64,000 nt of DNA from an uncultured Oscillospiraceae bacterium (GTDB lineage: Bacteria; Bacillota; Clostridia; Oscillospirales; Oscillospiraceae), in NCBI GenBank assembly GCA_934622035.1, contig CAKTVG010000008.1, forward strand, positions 1 to 64,000, given 5' to 3'. A program made the translations under genes and the position numbers. Below, piece by piece: positions 23,607-33,117 of the stretch (its first letter is position 1; each line of letters starts with the position of its first letter). Below the pieces are notes generated by a model. The model saw only the letters and a program-made list of their open reading frames with translations, did no database searches and was not told the origin of the DNA.

Positions 23607-24290
23607 ATGGAAATTCTTCGGGTAGAGCATTTGAGTAAAATATACGGCAGCGGCGAGAACGCCGTGCACGCACTGGACGACGTCTCCTTCGGCGTGGAGA
23701 AGGGGCAGTTTCTTGCCATCATCGGCCCGTCCGGCTCCGGCAAATCCACCCTGCTTCACATTCTCGGCGGCGTGGATCGCCCGACCTCGGGCAATGTGTA
23801 TCTCAACGGAGAGGACGTCTATTCCCACAGCGAGACGGAGCTTGCCATCTTCCGCCGCCGCGAGGTGGGCCTGATCTATCAGTTTTATAATCTGATCCCC
23901 GTTTTGAACGTTGTGGAGAACATCACGCTGCCGGTGCTGATGGACGGCAGGAAGGTAAACGAGGAGCGCCTGCAGGAGCTGCTGCACACGCTCGGTCTGG
24001 AGGGCAGAGAAAAGCATCTGCCCAATCAGCTCTCCGGCGGCCAGCAGCAGCGCGTCTCCATTGGCCGTGCGCTGATGAACGCGCCCTCGGTCGTCCTCGC
24101 CGACGAGCCGACCGGCAACCTCGACCGCAAAAATTCGCAGGAGATCGTGGATCTTCTGAAGTATTCCAACCGCCAGTTCGGCCAGACGCTCATTGTCATC
24201 ACGCATGACGAGTCCATCGCCCTTCAGGCGGACCGCGTGATCGCCATCGAGGACGGCCGCATCACCCGCGACGAGGTGATCCGCAAATGA
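23607..24290 (+). CDS. MacB/BceA/LolD-type ABC transporter ATPase
   Basis: A 227-residue ABC ATPase. Walker A is GPSGSGKST near residue 41, the Q-loop is in LIYQFYNLIPVLNVVENI, the signature is LSGGQQQRVSIGRAL, and Walker B is VVLADEPTGNLD followed by the switch His in ITHDE. The sequence type is that of the MacB/BceA group, which work with FtsX-type permeases, usually extracting peptides or lipids from the membrane or conferring antimicrobial-peptide resistance. The partner permease starts 4 bases before its stop. Confidence 0.94.
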   Translation: MEILRVEHLSKIYGSGENAVHALDDVSFGVEKGQFLAIIGPSGSGKSTLLHILGGVDRPTSGNVYLNGEDVYSHSETELAIFRRREVGLIYQFYNLIPVLNVVENITLPVLMDGRKVNEERLQELLHTLGLEGREKHLPNQLSGGQQQRVSIGRALMNAPSVVLADEPTGNLDRKNSQEIVDLLKYSNRQFGQTLIVITHDESIALQADRVIAIEDGRITRDEVIRK

Positions 24291-26950
24291 ATATTTTCCG
24301 TACCGTCGCGTGGAAATCTCTGAGGAAAAACCGTACGCGGACAATCGTCACCATCATCGGCATCATTCTTTCCGTGGCGATGTTTACCGCGATCACAACG
24401 ACCATTTCCACGTTTTATAACTACTTGGCCGCCGTCGAGGCCTATGAAAGCGGCAGCTACTACCTGGGCTTTTCCGCCGTGCAGCATGACACGCTGACCG
24501 AGATGCAGGCCGATTCGGACACGAAGAAGCTGACCTACGGCGAGTATCTCGGCTACGGCCTGCCGGAGGGCGTCGAGGTCAGACGCGGGCCCTACCTCTA
24601 TGTGCTCTCCATGAGCGGGGGCTTTACGGACATGCTGCCCGTCCACCTGACGAGCGGCAGAATGCCGGAAAACGCCGGGGAGCTGCTCCTGCCGGATCAT
24701 CTGCTGCGCTATGGCGGCATCGGACTGAAAAACGGCGACACCGTTGATATTGACCTCGGCGACCGCACGCTGGACGGCGTGCAGCTCTGCCAGGATAGCG
24801 CCTATGAGGGCGGCGAGATCTTCACCCCGCGGGAAACCAGAACCTATACCGTCGTCGGCACCTATGAGCGGCCGGGCTTTGAGCCGGGTTCGGCGCCGGG
24901 CTACACCGTCCTGACGGTGGGCGAGGGCTGCGGCACGGGGCTTTATGACACCTACGTTACCCTGAAGTCCTCCAAGACCGCCGCGCTTGAGGCATATCAG
25001 GCGCGCTACGCGGGCGGCGTCCTGGGGGGAACCACCACCAACTGGGGCTATCTGCGGATGATGGGCAACATGCGCTACGGCAATTATGACCGCGTGCTCA
25101 CGAATTTCTGCATCATCCTGTTTGCCATGATCATGGTCGGCTCCGTTTCCCTGATTTACAGCGCCTTTTCCATCTCCGTCAGCGAGCGCACGCGGCAGTT
25201 TGGCCTGCTGGCCTCCATCGGTGCGACGAAAAAGCAGCTGCGCAAGACCGTGATCTGCGAGGCCTATACCGTCAGCCTCATCGGCATCCCGCTGGGTCTG
25301 CTTGCGGGCTGCGGCGGCATGTGGGTGACCTTCGCCCTGCTGGGCGACCGGATGGGCGCGCTCTTCGGCGGCTTCATCGCCATGAAGTTCAGCGTTTCCG
25401 TCCCGGCGCTGGTGATTGCCGCACTGGTCGGACTGCTTACCGTGCGCATTTCCGCAATGATCCCCGCGCGGCGCGCCATGCGCGTAAGCGCCATAGAGGC
25501 AATTCGTCAGAGCCGCGACGTAAGGCAGGAAAAGCGCAGCCTTTCCTCCGGCAAGCTTGCCTACCGGCTCTTCGGCCTGCCGGGCATGCTGTCAAAAAAG
25601 TATTTCCAGCGCAGCCGGAAGAAATACCGTGCGACGATCTTCTCCCTGGCGATGAGCGTACTGCTGTTCATCTCTGCCAGCACCTATGGCATGTATCTGA
25701 CGAGCATGGCGGGAGACGTTGCGCTGGTCAGCAGCTATGATCTTTTCTATGCCGCGGAGAACCTTCCGCGCGGGGAGATGCAGACGCTGACTGAGGCGCT
25801 GCGCGGCTGCGCCGGGGTGAAGAAGGTCTGGAGCGCCGAGCAGGAGACGGGTATCGTCCTGTCGGAGCTGGTGGATTTCTCCCCGGAGTACCGGGAGTAT
25901 CTGGAAAAGAGCCACCTGAATACGGAGGATACGCAGGAGCTGTATGTCTATCCGGACATTCTCCGCGTGGACGCGCAGACCTATGCCGCGATCTGCGCCG
26001 AGGCTGGCATCTCGCCGGAGAAGGGCGGAGCGATCCTGCTCAACCGCGTCAGCCGGACGTATTTTTCCGAAGACGGCCGCTACAGCTATGAGGGCACGAT
26101 CCTTTCCGAAAAGACGAAAACGCTGCCGGTTTTCCGGAATCAAAGCGTGCCCGGCTACCACTTCTATCAGACGTATCGCCAGGATGCGCAGGGCAATTGG
26201 CTGGCACAATACGGCCTGTATGAGGAGGACGCCTACTGGGCGGAGCACGATGTCTCTCAGGCGCCGAAGGAGCAGTGGCTTCCGGTGGATCTCCTTTCCA
26301 TCGACGTTGCGGCACAGCTGACCGATTCGGCCTACGCCACCGACGGCTTCAGCCCGCAGATTTTCCTGCCCATGGACGATACGGAGGGCACGGTACAGAC
26401 CGCGGAGTTCTTCCTCGTTGCGGACGACCCGGAGCAGGCGAAGGAGACGGCGGCGAAGACGCTCAAGGAGCTGCTGCCGGACTATCGCGAGAGCGACCTC
26501 CTTGATGCGCACGAAGATGAGCGCAATACCAGAGATCTGCTCACGGTTATCCATGTGTTCTCCTATGGCTTCATCACGCTGATCTCCCTGATCTGCGTGG
26601 CGAATGTCTTCAACACGATTTCCACCAACGTGGCGCTGCGCCGCCGCGACTTTGCGATGCTGCGCTCCGTCGGCATGACGCGCGGCGGCATCTACCGCAT
26701 GATGAGCTATGAATGCCTGCGTTACGGCGTGCGCGCGCTGCTCATCGGGCTGCCCTTGTCGGCCGGCGTCGCCGTTCTGCTGGCAGAGTCGGCACGGGAG
26801 ATCAGCAGGGGAGAATTCCGGCTGCCGTGGAACAGCGTCCTTGTGGCGGTTGTGTGCGTATTTCTGGTTGTGTTCGTATCCATGCTCTATGCCGTCGGTA
26901 AAATTCGCGGGGACAATCCCGTGGAGGCGCTGAAGGACGAGAATGTGTAA
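24287..26950 (+). CDS. FtsX-type ABC transporter permease (two FtsX modules)
   Basis: An 887-residue permease. It has an N-terminal helix (about 18-42), a large extracellular domain (about 45-265), a first FtsX block of three helices (about 275-400, ending ARRAMRVSAIEAIRQS), a further helix near 445, a second extracellular region, and a C-terminal FtsX block (about 755-880) ending DNPVEALKDENV. This layout is common for Clostridial exporters of antimicrobial peptides or lipids, longer than BceB. No kinase/regulator pair is adjacent, but its promoter carries regulator-type boxes. The substrate is unknown. Confidence 0.9.
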   Translation: MNIFRTVAWKSLRKNRTRTIVTIIGIILSVAMFTAITTTISTFYNYLAAVEAYESGSYYLGFSAVQHDTLTEMQADSDTKKLTYGEYLGYGLPEGVEVRRGPYLYVLSMSGGFTDMLPVHLTSGRMPENAGELLLPDHLLRYGGIGLKNGDTVDIDLGDRTLDGVQLCQDSAYEGGEIFTPRETRTYTVVGTYERPGFEPGSAPGYTVLTVGEGCGTGLYDTYVTLKSSKTAALEAYQARYAGGVLGGTTTNWGYLRMMGNMRYGNYDRVLTNFCIILFAMIMVGSVSLIYSAFSISVSERTRQFGLLASIGATKKQLRKTVICEAYTVSLIGIPLGLLAGCGGMWVTFALLGDRMGALFGGFIAMKFSVSVPALVIAALVGLLTVRISAMIPARRAMRVSAIEAIRQSRDVRQEKRSLSSGKLAYRLFGLPGMLSKKYFQRSRKKYRATIFSLAMSVLLFISASTYGMYLTSMAGDVALVSSYDLFYAAENLPRGEMQTLTEALRGCAGVKKVWSAEQETGIVLSELVDFSPEYREYLEKSHLNTEDTQELYVYPDILRVDAQTYAAICAEAGISPEKGGAILLNRVSRTYFSEDGRYSYEGTILSEKTKTLPVFRNQSVPGYHFYQTYRQDAQGNWLAQYGLYEEDAYWAEHDVSQAPKEQWLPVDLLSIDVAAQLTDSAYATDGFSPQIFLPMDDTEGTVQTAEFFLVADDPEQAKETAAKTLKELLPDYRESDLLDAHEDERNTRDLLTVIHVFSYGFITLISLICVANVFNTISTNVALRRRDFAMLRSVGMTRGGIYRMMSYECLRYGVRALLIGLPLSAGVAVLLAESAREISRGEFRLPWNSVLVAVVCVFLVVFVSMLYAVGKIRGDNPVEALKDENV

Positions 26951-26955
26951 ATATA

Positions 26956-26998
26956 GATCCGCCGCCGTTTCTGACGAAACGGCGGCGGATCAGTTTTT
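26956..26998 (+). terminator. Terminator of the ABC exporter operon
   Basis: A 16-bp perfect stem (26956-26971 with 26976-26991) with a TGAC loop, followed by AGTTTTT. It lies between convergent operons. Confidence 0.85.
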
Positions 26999-27006
26999 AT
27001 GAAATA

Positions 27007-28488
27007 TCAGTGGCGGACCCAGGTAGACGGCCGCAGCAGGACGAGCATGGGGAACAGCTCCAGGCGGCCAAACAGCATATCAAAGATCATGACGATCTTT
27101 GCCAGCGGCGAGAAGCCGCCAAAGGTGCCTGCCGGGCCGATCAGGCGGCTCAGGCCGGGGCCAATATTGTTCAGCGTGGCAAGCACGGCGGTGAGGCTTG
27201 CTTCAATGCCGCTGCCGTCCAGCGAGATCAGCAGTGTGGACACCACGGCGAGCAGCACATAGACGATCAGATAATTCTGCGTGCCGCGCACAACGTCGCT
27301 GCTGACGCGCTTGCCGTCCATGCGGATGACCTCCACCGCATGCGGCTGCAAAAGATGCCGCACCTCGGCGCGGGCCGTCTTGCACAGCAGCAGCACGCGG
27401 CTGACCTTGATGCCGCCGCCGGTCGAGCCTGCGCAGGCGCCGACGACCATCAGGATGCCCAGAATCACCTTGGAAAACTCCGGCCAGAGGGAGAAATCCA
27501 CCGTGCCGTAGCCCGTGGTCGTGATGACCGAGCCGACGGAGAAGGATACGTGATGCACCGCCTCGCGCACCGTGGCGAAGTAGCCGCCGGTGAGCATAAG
27601 GTTGCCGGTGATGAGGGCGATGGCTGCAAAAATGATGATGAAATACCAGCGCACCTCGGAATTGTTCCACGCCAGCTTGAATTTGCGGCAGAGCAGGAAG
27701 AAATAGACCGAAAAGTTGACGCCGAAGAGAATCATAAACACGGTCGTCACCGTCTGCACATAGGGCGAATAGCTCGCGCAGCCGTCGTTCAGGATGGAAA
27801 AGCCGCCCGTACCGGCAGAGCCAAAGGTAATGCAGAAGGTATCCAGCCAGGGCATCTTGCCCCAGCCGAAGAGATTGCCCAGCCGGAACAGGAGAATTTG
27901 CAGAACGGTCATGCCGAGATAGATTGCATAGAGAATCAGGGAGGAGGTGCGCATCTTCGGCACCATCTTGCTCACGGAGGGGCCGGGGGATTCGGCGCGG
28001 AGCAGGTAGATGCTCTCGCCGGACATCGGCACGATGGCCAGCATGAAGACCAGAACGCCCATGCCGCCCAGCCAATGAGTAAAGCTGCGCCAGAAGAGCA
28101 GGCAGCCGGACAGATCCTCGACCATGTGGCCGGGGGTGCCAAGGATGCTCGAGCCGGTGGTCGTGAAGCCGGAGACGGCCTCAAACACCGCGTCCAGATA
28201 GGAGGGAATCTCTCCGCTCAGATAGAAGGGCAGCGCGCCGACCAGGGAGATGACGATCCACGACAGCGCAACCATGACAAAGCCGTCCTTGGCGTGCATG
28301 GTGCGGTTGAGCTTCGGCTTCAGCAGACACAGCGGAACGCCCAGCGCGGCGCAGACGCCAATGGTATAAAGAATGGAAAGTGCGGCGCGTTCCCCGCGGA
28401 TCAGACCCACCAGCAGCGGCAAAAACAGAACGGCGCCGATGATGAGCAGCACATAGCCCAAAAGGGAAAGGATCATCCGGCGGTTCAT
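27007..28488 (-). CDS. trkH: TrkH-type potassium transporter membrane subunit
   Basis: A 493-residue membrane protein of the Trk/Ktr/HKT superfamily. Four pore-loop repeats are visible: VSGFTTTGSSIL, FGSAGTGGFSIL, SVITTTGYGTVD and ATLNNIGPGLS. It moves K+ (or Na+/K+) together with the cytosolic RCK subunit encoded just upstream. The start overlaps the trkA stop by 4 bases, so the two are coupled. Confidence 0.95.
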   Translation of the reverse strand: MNRRMILSLLGYVLLIIGAVLFLPLLVGLIRGERAALSILYTIGVCAALGVPLCLLKPKLNRTMHAKDGFVMVALSWIVISLVGALPFYLSGEIPSYLDAVFEAVSGFTTTGSSILGTPGHMVEDLSGCLLFWRSFTHWLGGMGVLVFMLAIVPMSGESIYLLRAESPGPSVSKMVPKMRTSSLILYAIYLGMTVLQILLFRLGNLFGWGKMPWLDTFCITFGSAGTGGFSILNDGCASYSPYVQTVTTVFMILFGVNFSVYFFLLCRKFKLAWNNSEVRWYFIIIFAAIALITGNLMLTGGYFATVREAVHHVSFSVGSVITTTGYGTVDFSLWPEFSKVILGILMVVGACAGSTGGGIKVSRVLLLCKTARAEVRHLLQPHAVEVIRMDGKRVSSDVVRGTQNYLIVYVLLAVVSTLLISLDGSGIEASLTAVLATLNNIGPGLSRLIGPAGTFGGFSPLAKIVMIFDMLFGRLELFPMLVLLRPSTWVRH

Positions 28489-29858
28489 GCTTTCACGCTC
28501 CGTTTGTCCAGAATGTCGTCCAGATCGTCCAGCCCCGTGGCCGTGGTGACCACGACGACCGTGTCTCCCGGCTCAATGGTGTCGCGGCCGCCGGGGGTAA
28601 GGATTTTGCCGCCGCGGTTGATCGCGCCGATGAGCAGATCCGGCAGGGTGGAAAGCTCCGCCAGAGGCACGCCGCAGACGGCCGAGCGCTCCGTTGCGCG
28701 GAATTCCAGCGCCTCGGCCTTGCTGCCGACGATTTTATAGAGCGTTTCCACGTTTGAGCCGAGGGAATTCTGCATCGCGCGAACATAGCGCACGATGTTG
28801 TCGGCGGCGATGTAGCGCGGGTGGAAAACGCTGCCCAGGTCCATGGACTTGACGATATGCGTGAAGGTGGGGCGGTTGATCTTCGTGACGATCTTCGCCT
28901 TGGAGACGCTGCGGGCGTAGAGGCTCATCAGAACGTTTTCCTCGTCTATGCCCGTCAGGGTGGCGATGGCGTCCATTTTTGCAATGCCCTCTTCGTCGAG
29001 CAGCTGCTCGTTCGTGCCGTCGCCGTGGATGATGGTCGCGTCCGGCAGACGGTCGGCGAGACTTTCGCACACGGCGCGGTTGGACTCGATGATCTTCACG
29101 TCCGCACCGAGGTCAAGCATCTGCTTTGCAAGATAATATGTAATTCTGCCGCCGCCGATGAGCAGGACGCGCTTGACGGGGTCAGAGACGATACCGATCT
29201 TGTGGAAGAATTTCGCGGCGATGCGCGGCTTTGCGATGAAGCTGATGCGGTCGCCCGCCTGAAGGATGAAATTGCCGTCGGGGATGTGTACCTCGTGCGC
29301 GCCGCGCTCGACGACGCAGATCAGAACGCCGGCGTACATTCTGCCGAGGTCGGCAAGGCGCATGCCTGCAAGGGGAGAGCTTTGCGGGATATCCACCTTG
29401 TAAAGCTCGACGCGGCCGCCGGAGAAGGTATCGATCTTAATTGCCGAGGGCGTGCGCAGAATGCGCGCGATTTCGGACGCACTGGCCTGCTCCGGGTTGA
29501 GCGCCATGCTCAGACCAAGGTCCTCCTTGACGAGCTGGAGGGCGGAGGTGTATTCCGGATTGCGCACGCGGGCAATGGTGTTGCCGACGCCGAGTTTCTT
29601 GGCAATCAGGCAGGAGAGCAGGTTCTGCTCGTCCGTGGACATGACGGCGATGACCAGGTCTGCATCCGGCACGCCGGCCTCCATCTGCGTTTCTATGCTG
29701 ATGCCGTTGCCCTCGACCGTCATGACGTCCAGACGGTTGCCGACGGCGGTCAGCGCCTCCGGGCGGATGTCGATGACGGTGATGTTGTGTCCCTCGTGCA
29801 TGAGCTGCTCGGTCAGCGTGACGCCGATCTTGCCCGCGCCGATGATAACGATGTCCAT
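28485..29858 (-). CDS. trkA: Trk system potassium uptake regulatory protein TrkA
   Basis: A 457-residue duplicated RCK protein. Each half has a Rossmann nucleotide-binding RCK-N domain (MDIVIIGAGKIGVTLTEQL at residue 1 and VLLIGGGRITYYLAKQML near 231) followed by an RCK-C domain. It gates the TrkH channel in response to NAD(H) or ATP/ADP. The start at 29858 follows a GAAGGA site; an earlier in-frame start at 29876 is less likely. It is the first gene of the trkA-trkH operon. Confidence 0.95.
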   Translation of the reverse strand: MDIVIIGAGKIGVTLTEQLMHEGHNITVIDIRPEALTAVGNRLDVMTVEGNGISIETQMEAGVPDADLVIAVMSTDEQNLLSCLIAKKLGVGNTIARVRNPEYTSALQLVKEDLGLSMALNPEQASASEIARILRTPSAIKIDTFSGGRVELYKVDIPQSSPLAGMRLADLGRMYAGVLICVVERGAHEVHIPDGNFILQAGDRISFIAKPRIAAKFFHKIGIVSDPVKRVLLIGGGRITYYLAKQMLDLGADVKIIESNRAVCESLADRLPDATIIHGDGTNEQLLDEEGIAKMDAIATLTGIDEENVLMSLYARSVSKAKIVTKINRPTFTHIVKSMDLGSVFHPRYIAADNIVRYVRAMQNSLGSNVETLYKIVGSKAEALEFRATERSAVCGVPLAELSTLPDLLIGAINRGGKILTPGGRDTIEPGDTVVVVTTATGLDDLDDILDKRSVKA

Positions 29859-29902
29859 GAAATATCCTTCCTTCAAGAAAAGACTGCATTTTCTTACCCA
29901 TC

Positions 29903-29931
29903 ATCATAGCACTTTGCAGGAAATAATGCAA
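29903..29931 (-). promoter_or_regulatory. Sigma-A promoter of trkA-trkH
   Basis: The minus strand reads TTGCAT (29926-29931), a 17-base spacer and TATGAT (29903-29908), directly after the trmO terminator. Confidence 0.8.
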
Positions 29932-29935
29932 TAGA

Positions 29936-29965
29936 AAACGCGCCGAAGTTCTTCGTCTTCGGCGC
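29936..29965 (-). terminator. Terminator of the rimM-trmD-sir2-trmO operon
   Basis: A 9-bp stem GCGCCGAAG/CTTCGGCGC (29940-29948 with 29957-29965) followed by TTTTC on the minus strand, 11 bases past the trmO stop. Confidence 0.75.
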
Positions 29966-29975
29966 GAAAGGATAG

Positions 29976-30659
29976 TTATACAGGTAAAATATCCGTGACC
30001 GTGAGCGTTTTTCCCTCGACACGGAAGCGGACGTCGAATTCCGCAAAGCGCATGCCGTACACGCGGCCGGGGTCGCCCTGATACGAGGGGCGCGGGTCGT
30101 GGGAAAGCACGCCGCGCAGTGCGGCGCGGCGCTCCTGCGGGATCCTTTCCTCCAGCTCCTGCGGGAGAACGACCTCCAGAAGGAAATCTCCTGCGTCTGC
30201 GGTGAAGCCGCCCGAGGCCTCGGGGTGGGCGTCGGCATAGGGCAGATAGGGCTTGATGTCAAAAATCGGCGTGCCGTCCATCAGATCTGCACCGGAGACG
30301 AGGAGAACCGTGCCCTCATGCTCGGTTTTGCGGACCGCCTTCAGCCGGACGCAGGAAAGCCCGATGGGATTCGGACGGAAGGGTGAGCGTGTGGCGAACA
30401 CGCCGAGGCGGGTGTTGCCGCCCAGACGCGGCGGCCGCACCGTGGGCGACCAGTCCTTGCGGATGGCTTCGGAAAATTCCCAGATCAGCCACAGATGGGA
30501 AAAGCCCTCTATGCCGCGCAGTGCGTCGGCGCTGCGGTATTCCGGCTCAAAAACGATCGTTGCGCACGTCTCCGGGACAAGGCCGCTCTGCCGTGGAATG
30601 CCGAATTTTGTGGGAAATTCGCTGCGGATGCGCGCAATTACCTGCATGGTGTGCTCCAT
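29976..30659 (-). CDS. trmO: TrmO/TsaA family tRNA methyltransferase
   Basis: A 227-residue UPF0066 protein, known in E. coli to methylate N6 of threonylcarbamoyl-adenosine 37 (m6t6A) with SAM. Diagnostic blocks are GIPRQSGLVPET, GFSHLWLIWEF, RPPRLGGNTRLGVFATRSPF followed by RPNPIGLS, and DLMDGTPIFDIKPYLPYAD. The C-terminal domain continues to DPRPSYQGDP. The ATG is set by AGGAGG 5 bases upstream, 9 bases after the sirtuin gene. Confidence 0.93.
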   Translation of the reverse strand: MEHTMQVIARIRSEFPTKFGIPRQSGLVPETCATIVFEPEYRSADALRGIEGFSHLWLIWEFSEAIRKDWSPTVRPPRLGGNTRLGVFATRSPFRPNPIGLSCVRLKAVRKTEHEGTVLLVSGADLMDGTPIFDIKPYLPYADAHPEASGGFTADAGDFLLEVVLPQELEERIPQERRAALRGVLSHDPRPSYQGDPGRVYGMRFAEFDVRFRVEGKTLTVTDILPV

Positions 30660-30668
30660 GTTACCCTC

Positions 30669-31382
30669 CTAGAGCCTGGAAAAGACGTCGCCCAGGGATT
30701 CGTGCAGCACAAGGTCCGCCTGCTCGTCATAGGGCGTTGCGTCGCGGTTGATGAGCGCGAGCCGGTGACCGCGGTAATAGCCCAGCAGCCCCGCGGCAGG
30801 GTAGACGGTCAGACTCGTGCCGCCGACGATCACGAGATCCGCCTGCCGCAGCACGGAGACGGCCCCGGCCAGCGTGGCTTCGTCCAGGCTTTCCTCATAG
30901 AGCACGACGTCCGGCTTGACAATGCCGCCGCAGGTGCAGCGGGGAATGCCCTGCGCGTCGCGCACAAATTCCGCGGGATAGAACCTTCCGCAGCGGGTGC
31001 AGTGGTTGCGCAGAACGCTGCCGTGCAGCTCGTAGACGCGCTTGCTCCCGGCCTTCTGGTGCAGACCGTCGATGTTCTGCGTCACGACGGCCAGCAGCTT
31101 ACCCTCCTGCTCCCAGCGGGCGAGGACGCGGTGCGTTACGTTCGGCTCGAAGCCGAGCGGCAGCATCTTTTCTCGATAAAACCGGAAGAAATATTCCGGC
31201 TTTGCCTCATAAAAGCTGTGGCTGATGATCGTCTCCGGCGGGTAGTCGAATTTTTGGTGATACAGGCCGTCCACGCTGCGGAAGTCGGGGATGCCGCTCT
31301 CCGTGCTCACGCCTGCGCCGCCGAAAAAGACAATGCGGCTGCTCTCATTTACCCATTGCTTCAAGGTTTCCAGCTTCGTCAT
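30669..31382 (-). CDS. cobB: NAD-dependent protein deacylase (sirtuin, CobB)
   Basis: A 237-residue class III/U sirtuin. NAD-binding motifs are FFGGAGVSTESGIPDFRS and TQNIDGLHQKAG, the catalytic His is in ELHGSVLRNHC, and the zinc site is CTRC...CTCGG. It removes acyl groups from protein lysines. The ATG at 31382 lies 10 bases after GGGAG; a TTG at 31391 is in frame but too close to the site. The first 38 bases lie inside the trmD 3' end, an unusually long overlap. Confidence 0.94.
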   Translation of the reverse strand: MTKLETLKQWVNESSRIVFFGGAGVSTESGIPDFRSVDGLYHQKFDYPPETIISHSFYEAKPEYFFRFYREKMLPLGFEPNVTHRVLARWEQEGKLLAVVTQNIDGLHQKAGSKRVYELHGSVLRNHCTRCGRFYPAEFVRDAQGIPRCTCGGIVKPDVVLYEESLDEATLAGAVSVLRQADLVIVGGTSLTVYPAAGLLGYYRGHRLALINRDATPYDEQADLVLHESLGDVFSRL

Positions 31383-32112
31383 CGTCGGCAATCTCCCTCA
31401 GAATTTTTTTGTCCTCTTTTGTTTCAAAGCGGAGCTTTTCGTACATGTCCGACCGCCGCGCACGGGTGCGCAGGATGGCCTGCTTTCTGCGCCAGCGGGC
31501 GACCTTGGCGTGGTCGCCGGACAGAAGAATCGGAGGCACCTCGCGCCCGTGCCAGACGGCCGGGCGGCTGTACTGCGGATATTCCAGAAGCCCGTCCCAG
31601 TGGCTTTCGTCCTCAAAGCATTCCTTATCCGGCAGCACGCCGGGAACCAGGCGGCACACGGCGTCCGCCACGGCCATGGCCGGAATCTCGCCGCCGGTCA
31701 GGACGAAATCTCCGATGGAGATTTCCTCGTCCACGCACTCGTCGATGAAGCGCTGGTCAATGCCCTCGTAGTGTCCGCAGACCAGAACGATGTTTTCCAG
31801 CTGCGACAGGCGCTTGGCGTCCTCCTGCCGGAAGACATGCCCGCAGGGGGAGAGGAAAATCGTGTGCACCGGCGCGCCTGCCTCGTCGCAGACGTGGCAC
31901 CAGCAGCGATACAGCGGGTCGGCCTGCATCAGTGCGCCCCGCCCGCCGCCGTAGGGGTAGTCGTCCACCTGGTTCTGCTTGTTGGCGGTGTAGTCGCGGA
32001 TCTGGTGCGCCTCGATGCGGATGTAGCCGCGCTCCTGCGCGCGGCCGAGGATGGACTCGTTCATCATGTCCCCGACGGTGTCGGGAAACAGCGTCAAAAT
32101 GTCAATTCTCAT
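31345..32112 (-). CDS. trmD: tRNA (guanine(37)-N1)-methyltransferase
   Basis: A 255-residue SPOUT methyltransferase making m1G37, which prevents frameshifting. It begins MRIDILTLFPD, has QVDDYPYGGGRGALMQADP, LVCGHYEGIDQRFID and the knot DFVLTGGEIPAMAVADAV followed by LVPG. The ATG at 32112 overlaps the rimM stop by 11 bases. A charged C-terminal extension (DDDEAGNLEAMGK) runs into the sirtuin gene. Confidence 0.97.
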   Translation of the reverse strand: MRIDILTLFPDTVGDMMNESILGRAQERGYIRIEAHQIRDYTANKQNQVDDYPYGGGRGALMQADPLYRCWCHVCDEAGAPVHTIFLSPCGHVFRQEDAKRLSQLENIVLVCGHYEGIDQRFIDECVDEEISIGDFVLTGGEIPAMAVADAVCRLVPGVLPDKECFEDESHWDGLLEYPQYSRPAVWHGREVPPILLSGDHAKVARWRRKQAILRTRARRSDMYEKLRFETKEDKKILREIADDDEAGNLEAMGK

Positions 32113-32602
32113 CCGTTGCCATTCCCTCAATCAGGTGCACATGCACCTCGCCGGCGGCGACGTCAATGCGCCGGACGAATTCCTTTACCGCCGGGATCAT
32201 ATAGCTGCGCTTGCCTTCGATGACATACACATCGCTCGAGGGCATGGTCAGAACATCCTTGATTTTGCCGATCTCCGCACCCTCATCGTCCAGCACGCGG
32301 CAGCCGATGAGGTCGGCGATGAAGACCGTGCCCTCCGGCAGGGTCACGCCGCTGCGGTCGATGGTGACGGTTTGCCCGCGCAGAAGCTGCGCCTGCTCGG
32401 GCGTGTCCACGCCGCGCAGCTTCGCCAACACGCAGGTCTTGTGCACCCGTGAGGAGACGACCTCATAGAGCTTGCCGTTTAAATAGAGCGTGTCAAAATC
32501 CAGCAGGAATTCCGGACCGTCCGCCCAGGGGAGAATCTTTACCTCTCCCTGCACGCCGTGCGTGCTGATGACCTGACCTGCCTGTAAAAACTGTTTTTCC
32601 AA
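32102..32602 (-). CDS. rimM: 16S rRNA processing protein RimM
   Basis: A 166-residue 30S maturation factor with an N-terminal RimM domain (AGQVISTHGVQGEVKI) and a PRC-barrel C-terminus (SDVYVIEGKRSYMIPAVKEFV, split over two strands). The start is TTG at 32602, decided by GGAG 8 bases upstream; no ATG is available between there and the conserved start. The frame is open upstream to 32743, but that part overlaps the preceding gene. rimM-trmD is the standard Firmicutes pair. Confidence 0.93.
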   Translation of the reverse strand: MEKQFLQAGQVISTHGVQGEVKILPWADGPEFLLDFDTLYLNGKLYEVVSSRVHKTCVLAKLRGVDTPEQAQLLRGQTVTIDRSGVTLPEGTVFIADLIGCRVLDDEGAEIGKIKDVLTMPSSDVYVIEGKRSYMIPAVKEFVRRIDVAAGEVHVHLIEGMATDEN

Positions 32603-32615
32603 GGTGCTGCTCCTT

Positions 32616-33002
32616 TCAAAGCTTCGCGTAGCATTTTTCCAAAAAGCGGTCGGCCTTGATGAGGACGCGCTCATGCACGGCGCGGCCGATCTCACCCGCC
32701 TCGTCATAGGCGACGATCTCAAAGGTGATCCTTCGGCCCTCAACCGCCGTGACGGTGGATTCCGCGCGAACCTCCATGCCGACGGGCGTGGCGGACGAAT
32801 GCGTCAAATCCATGCGCGTTCCGACGGAGCTTTCTCCCTCGGCCAGAAACGGCGCGATGCTCTCGTAGGCGGCGCCCTCCATCAGCGCGGCGAGGCAGGG
32901 CGTGGCATAGACCAGCAGCCCGCCGGAGCCGACGGCCTGCGCGGTGTCTTCCTTTTCTACAAGCGTCTCGGCGTGACCCTGAAGCCCGATTTCAATGATC
33001 AT
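32616..33002 (-). CDS. Hot-dog thioesterase, fluoroacetyl-CoA-thioesterase-like family
   Basis: A 128-residue hot-dog-fold protein. The family-typical active-site segments are YATPCLAALMEGAAYES, DLTHSSATPVGMEVRAES and ITFEIVAYDEAGEIGRAVHER, which resemble FlK-type thioesterases (catalytic Thr/Glu/His group). In most bacteria the substrate of such proteins is unknown; fluoroacetyl-CoA is not implied. The ATG follows GGAGG by 8 bases. It is the first gene of the rimM-trmD transcript. Confidence 0.85.
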   Translation of the reverse strand: MIIEIGLQGHAETLVEKEDTAQAVGSGGLLVYATPCLAALMEGAAYESIAPFLAEGESSVGTRMDLTHSSATPVGMEVRAESTVTAVEGRRITFEIVAYDEAGEIGRAVHERVLIKADRFLEKCYAKL

Positions 33003-33062
33003 TCGGCAAACCTCCATATCTGCTTTTCCCGGTCAAAGAAAAACCGGAAGCACAAAATTTCC

Positions 33063-33092
33063 ATTATAATAATTATATAATAACAGATGCAA
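33063..33092 (-). promoter_or_regulatory. Promoter of the thioesterase-rimM-trmD-sir2-trmO operon
   Basis: The minus strand reads TTGCAT (33087-33092), an 18-base spacer and TATAAT (33063-33068). A second possible -35, TTGACT (33099-33104), lies further upstream. Confidence 0.7.
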
Positions 33093-33117
33093 AAGGAAAG
33101 TCAATCAGAAAAAAAGA

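Noticed and set aside
31383..31391. TTG 31391 as start of the sirtuin gene
   Set aside because: It lies only 1 base from the GGGAG site, whereas ATG 31382 has a normal distance.
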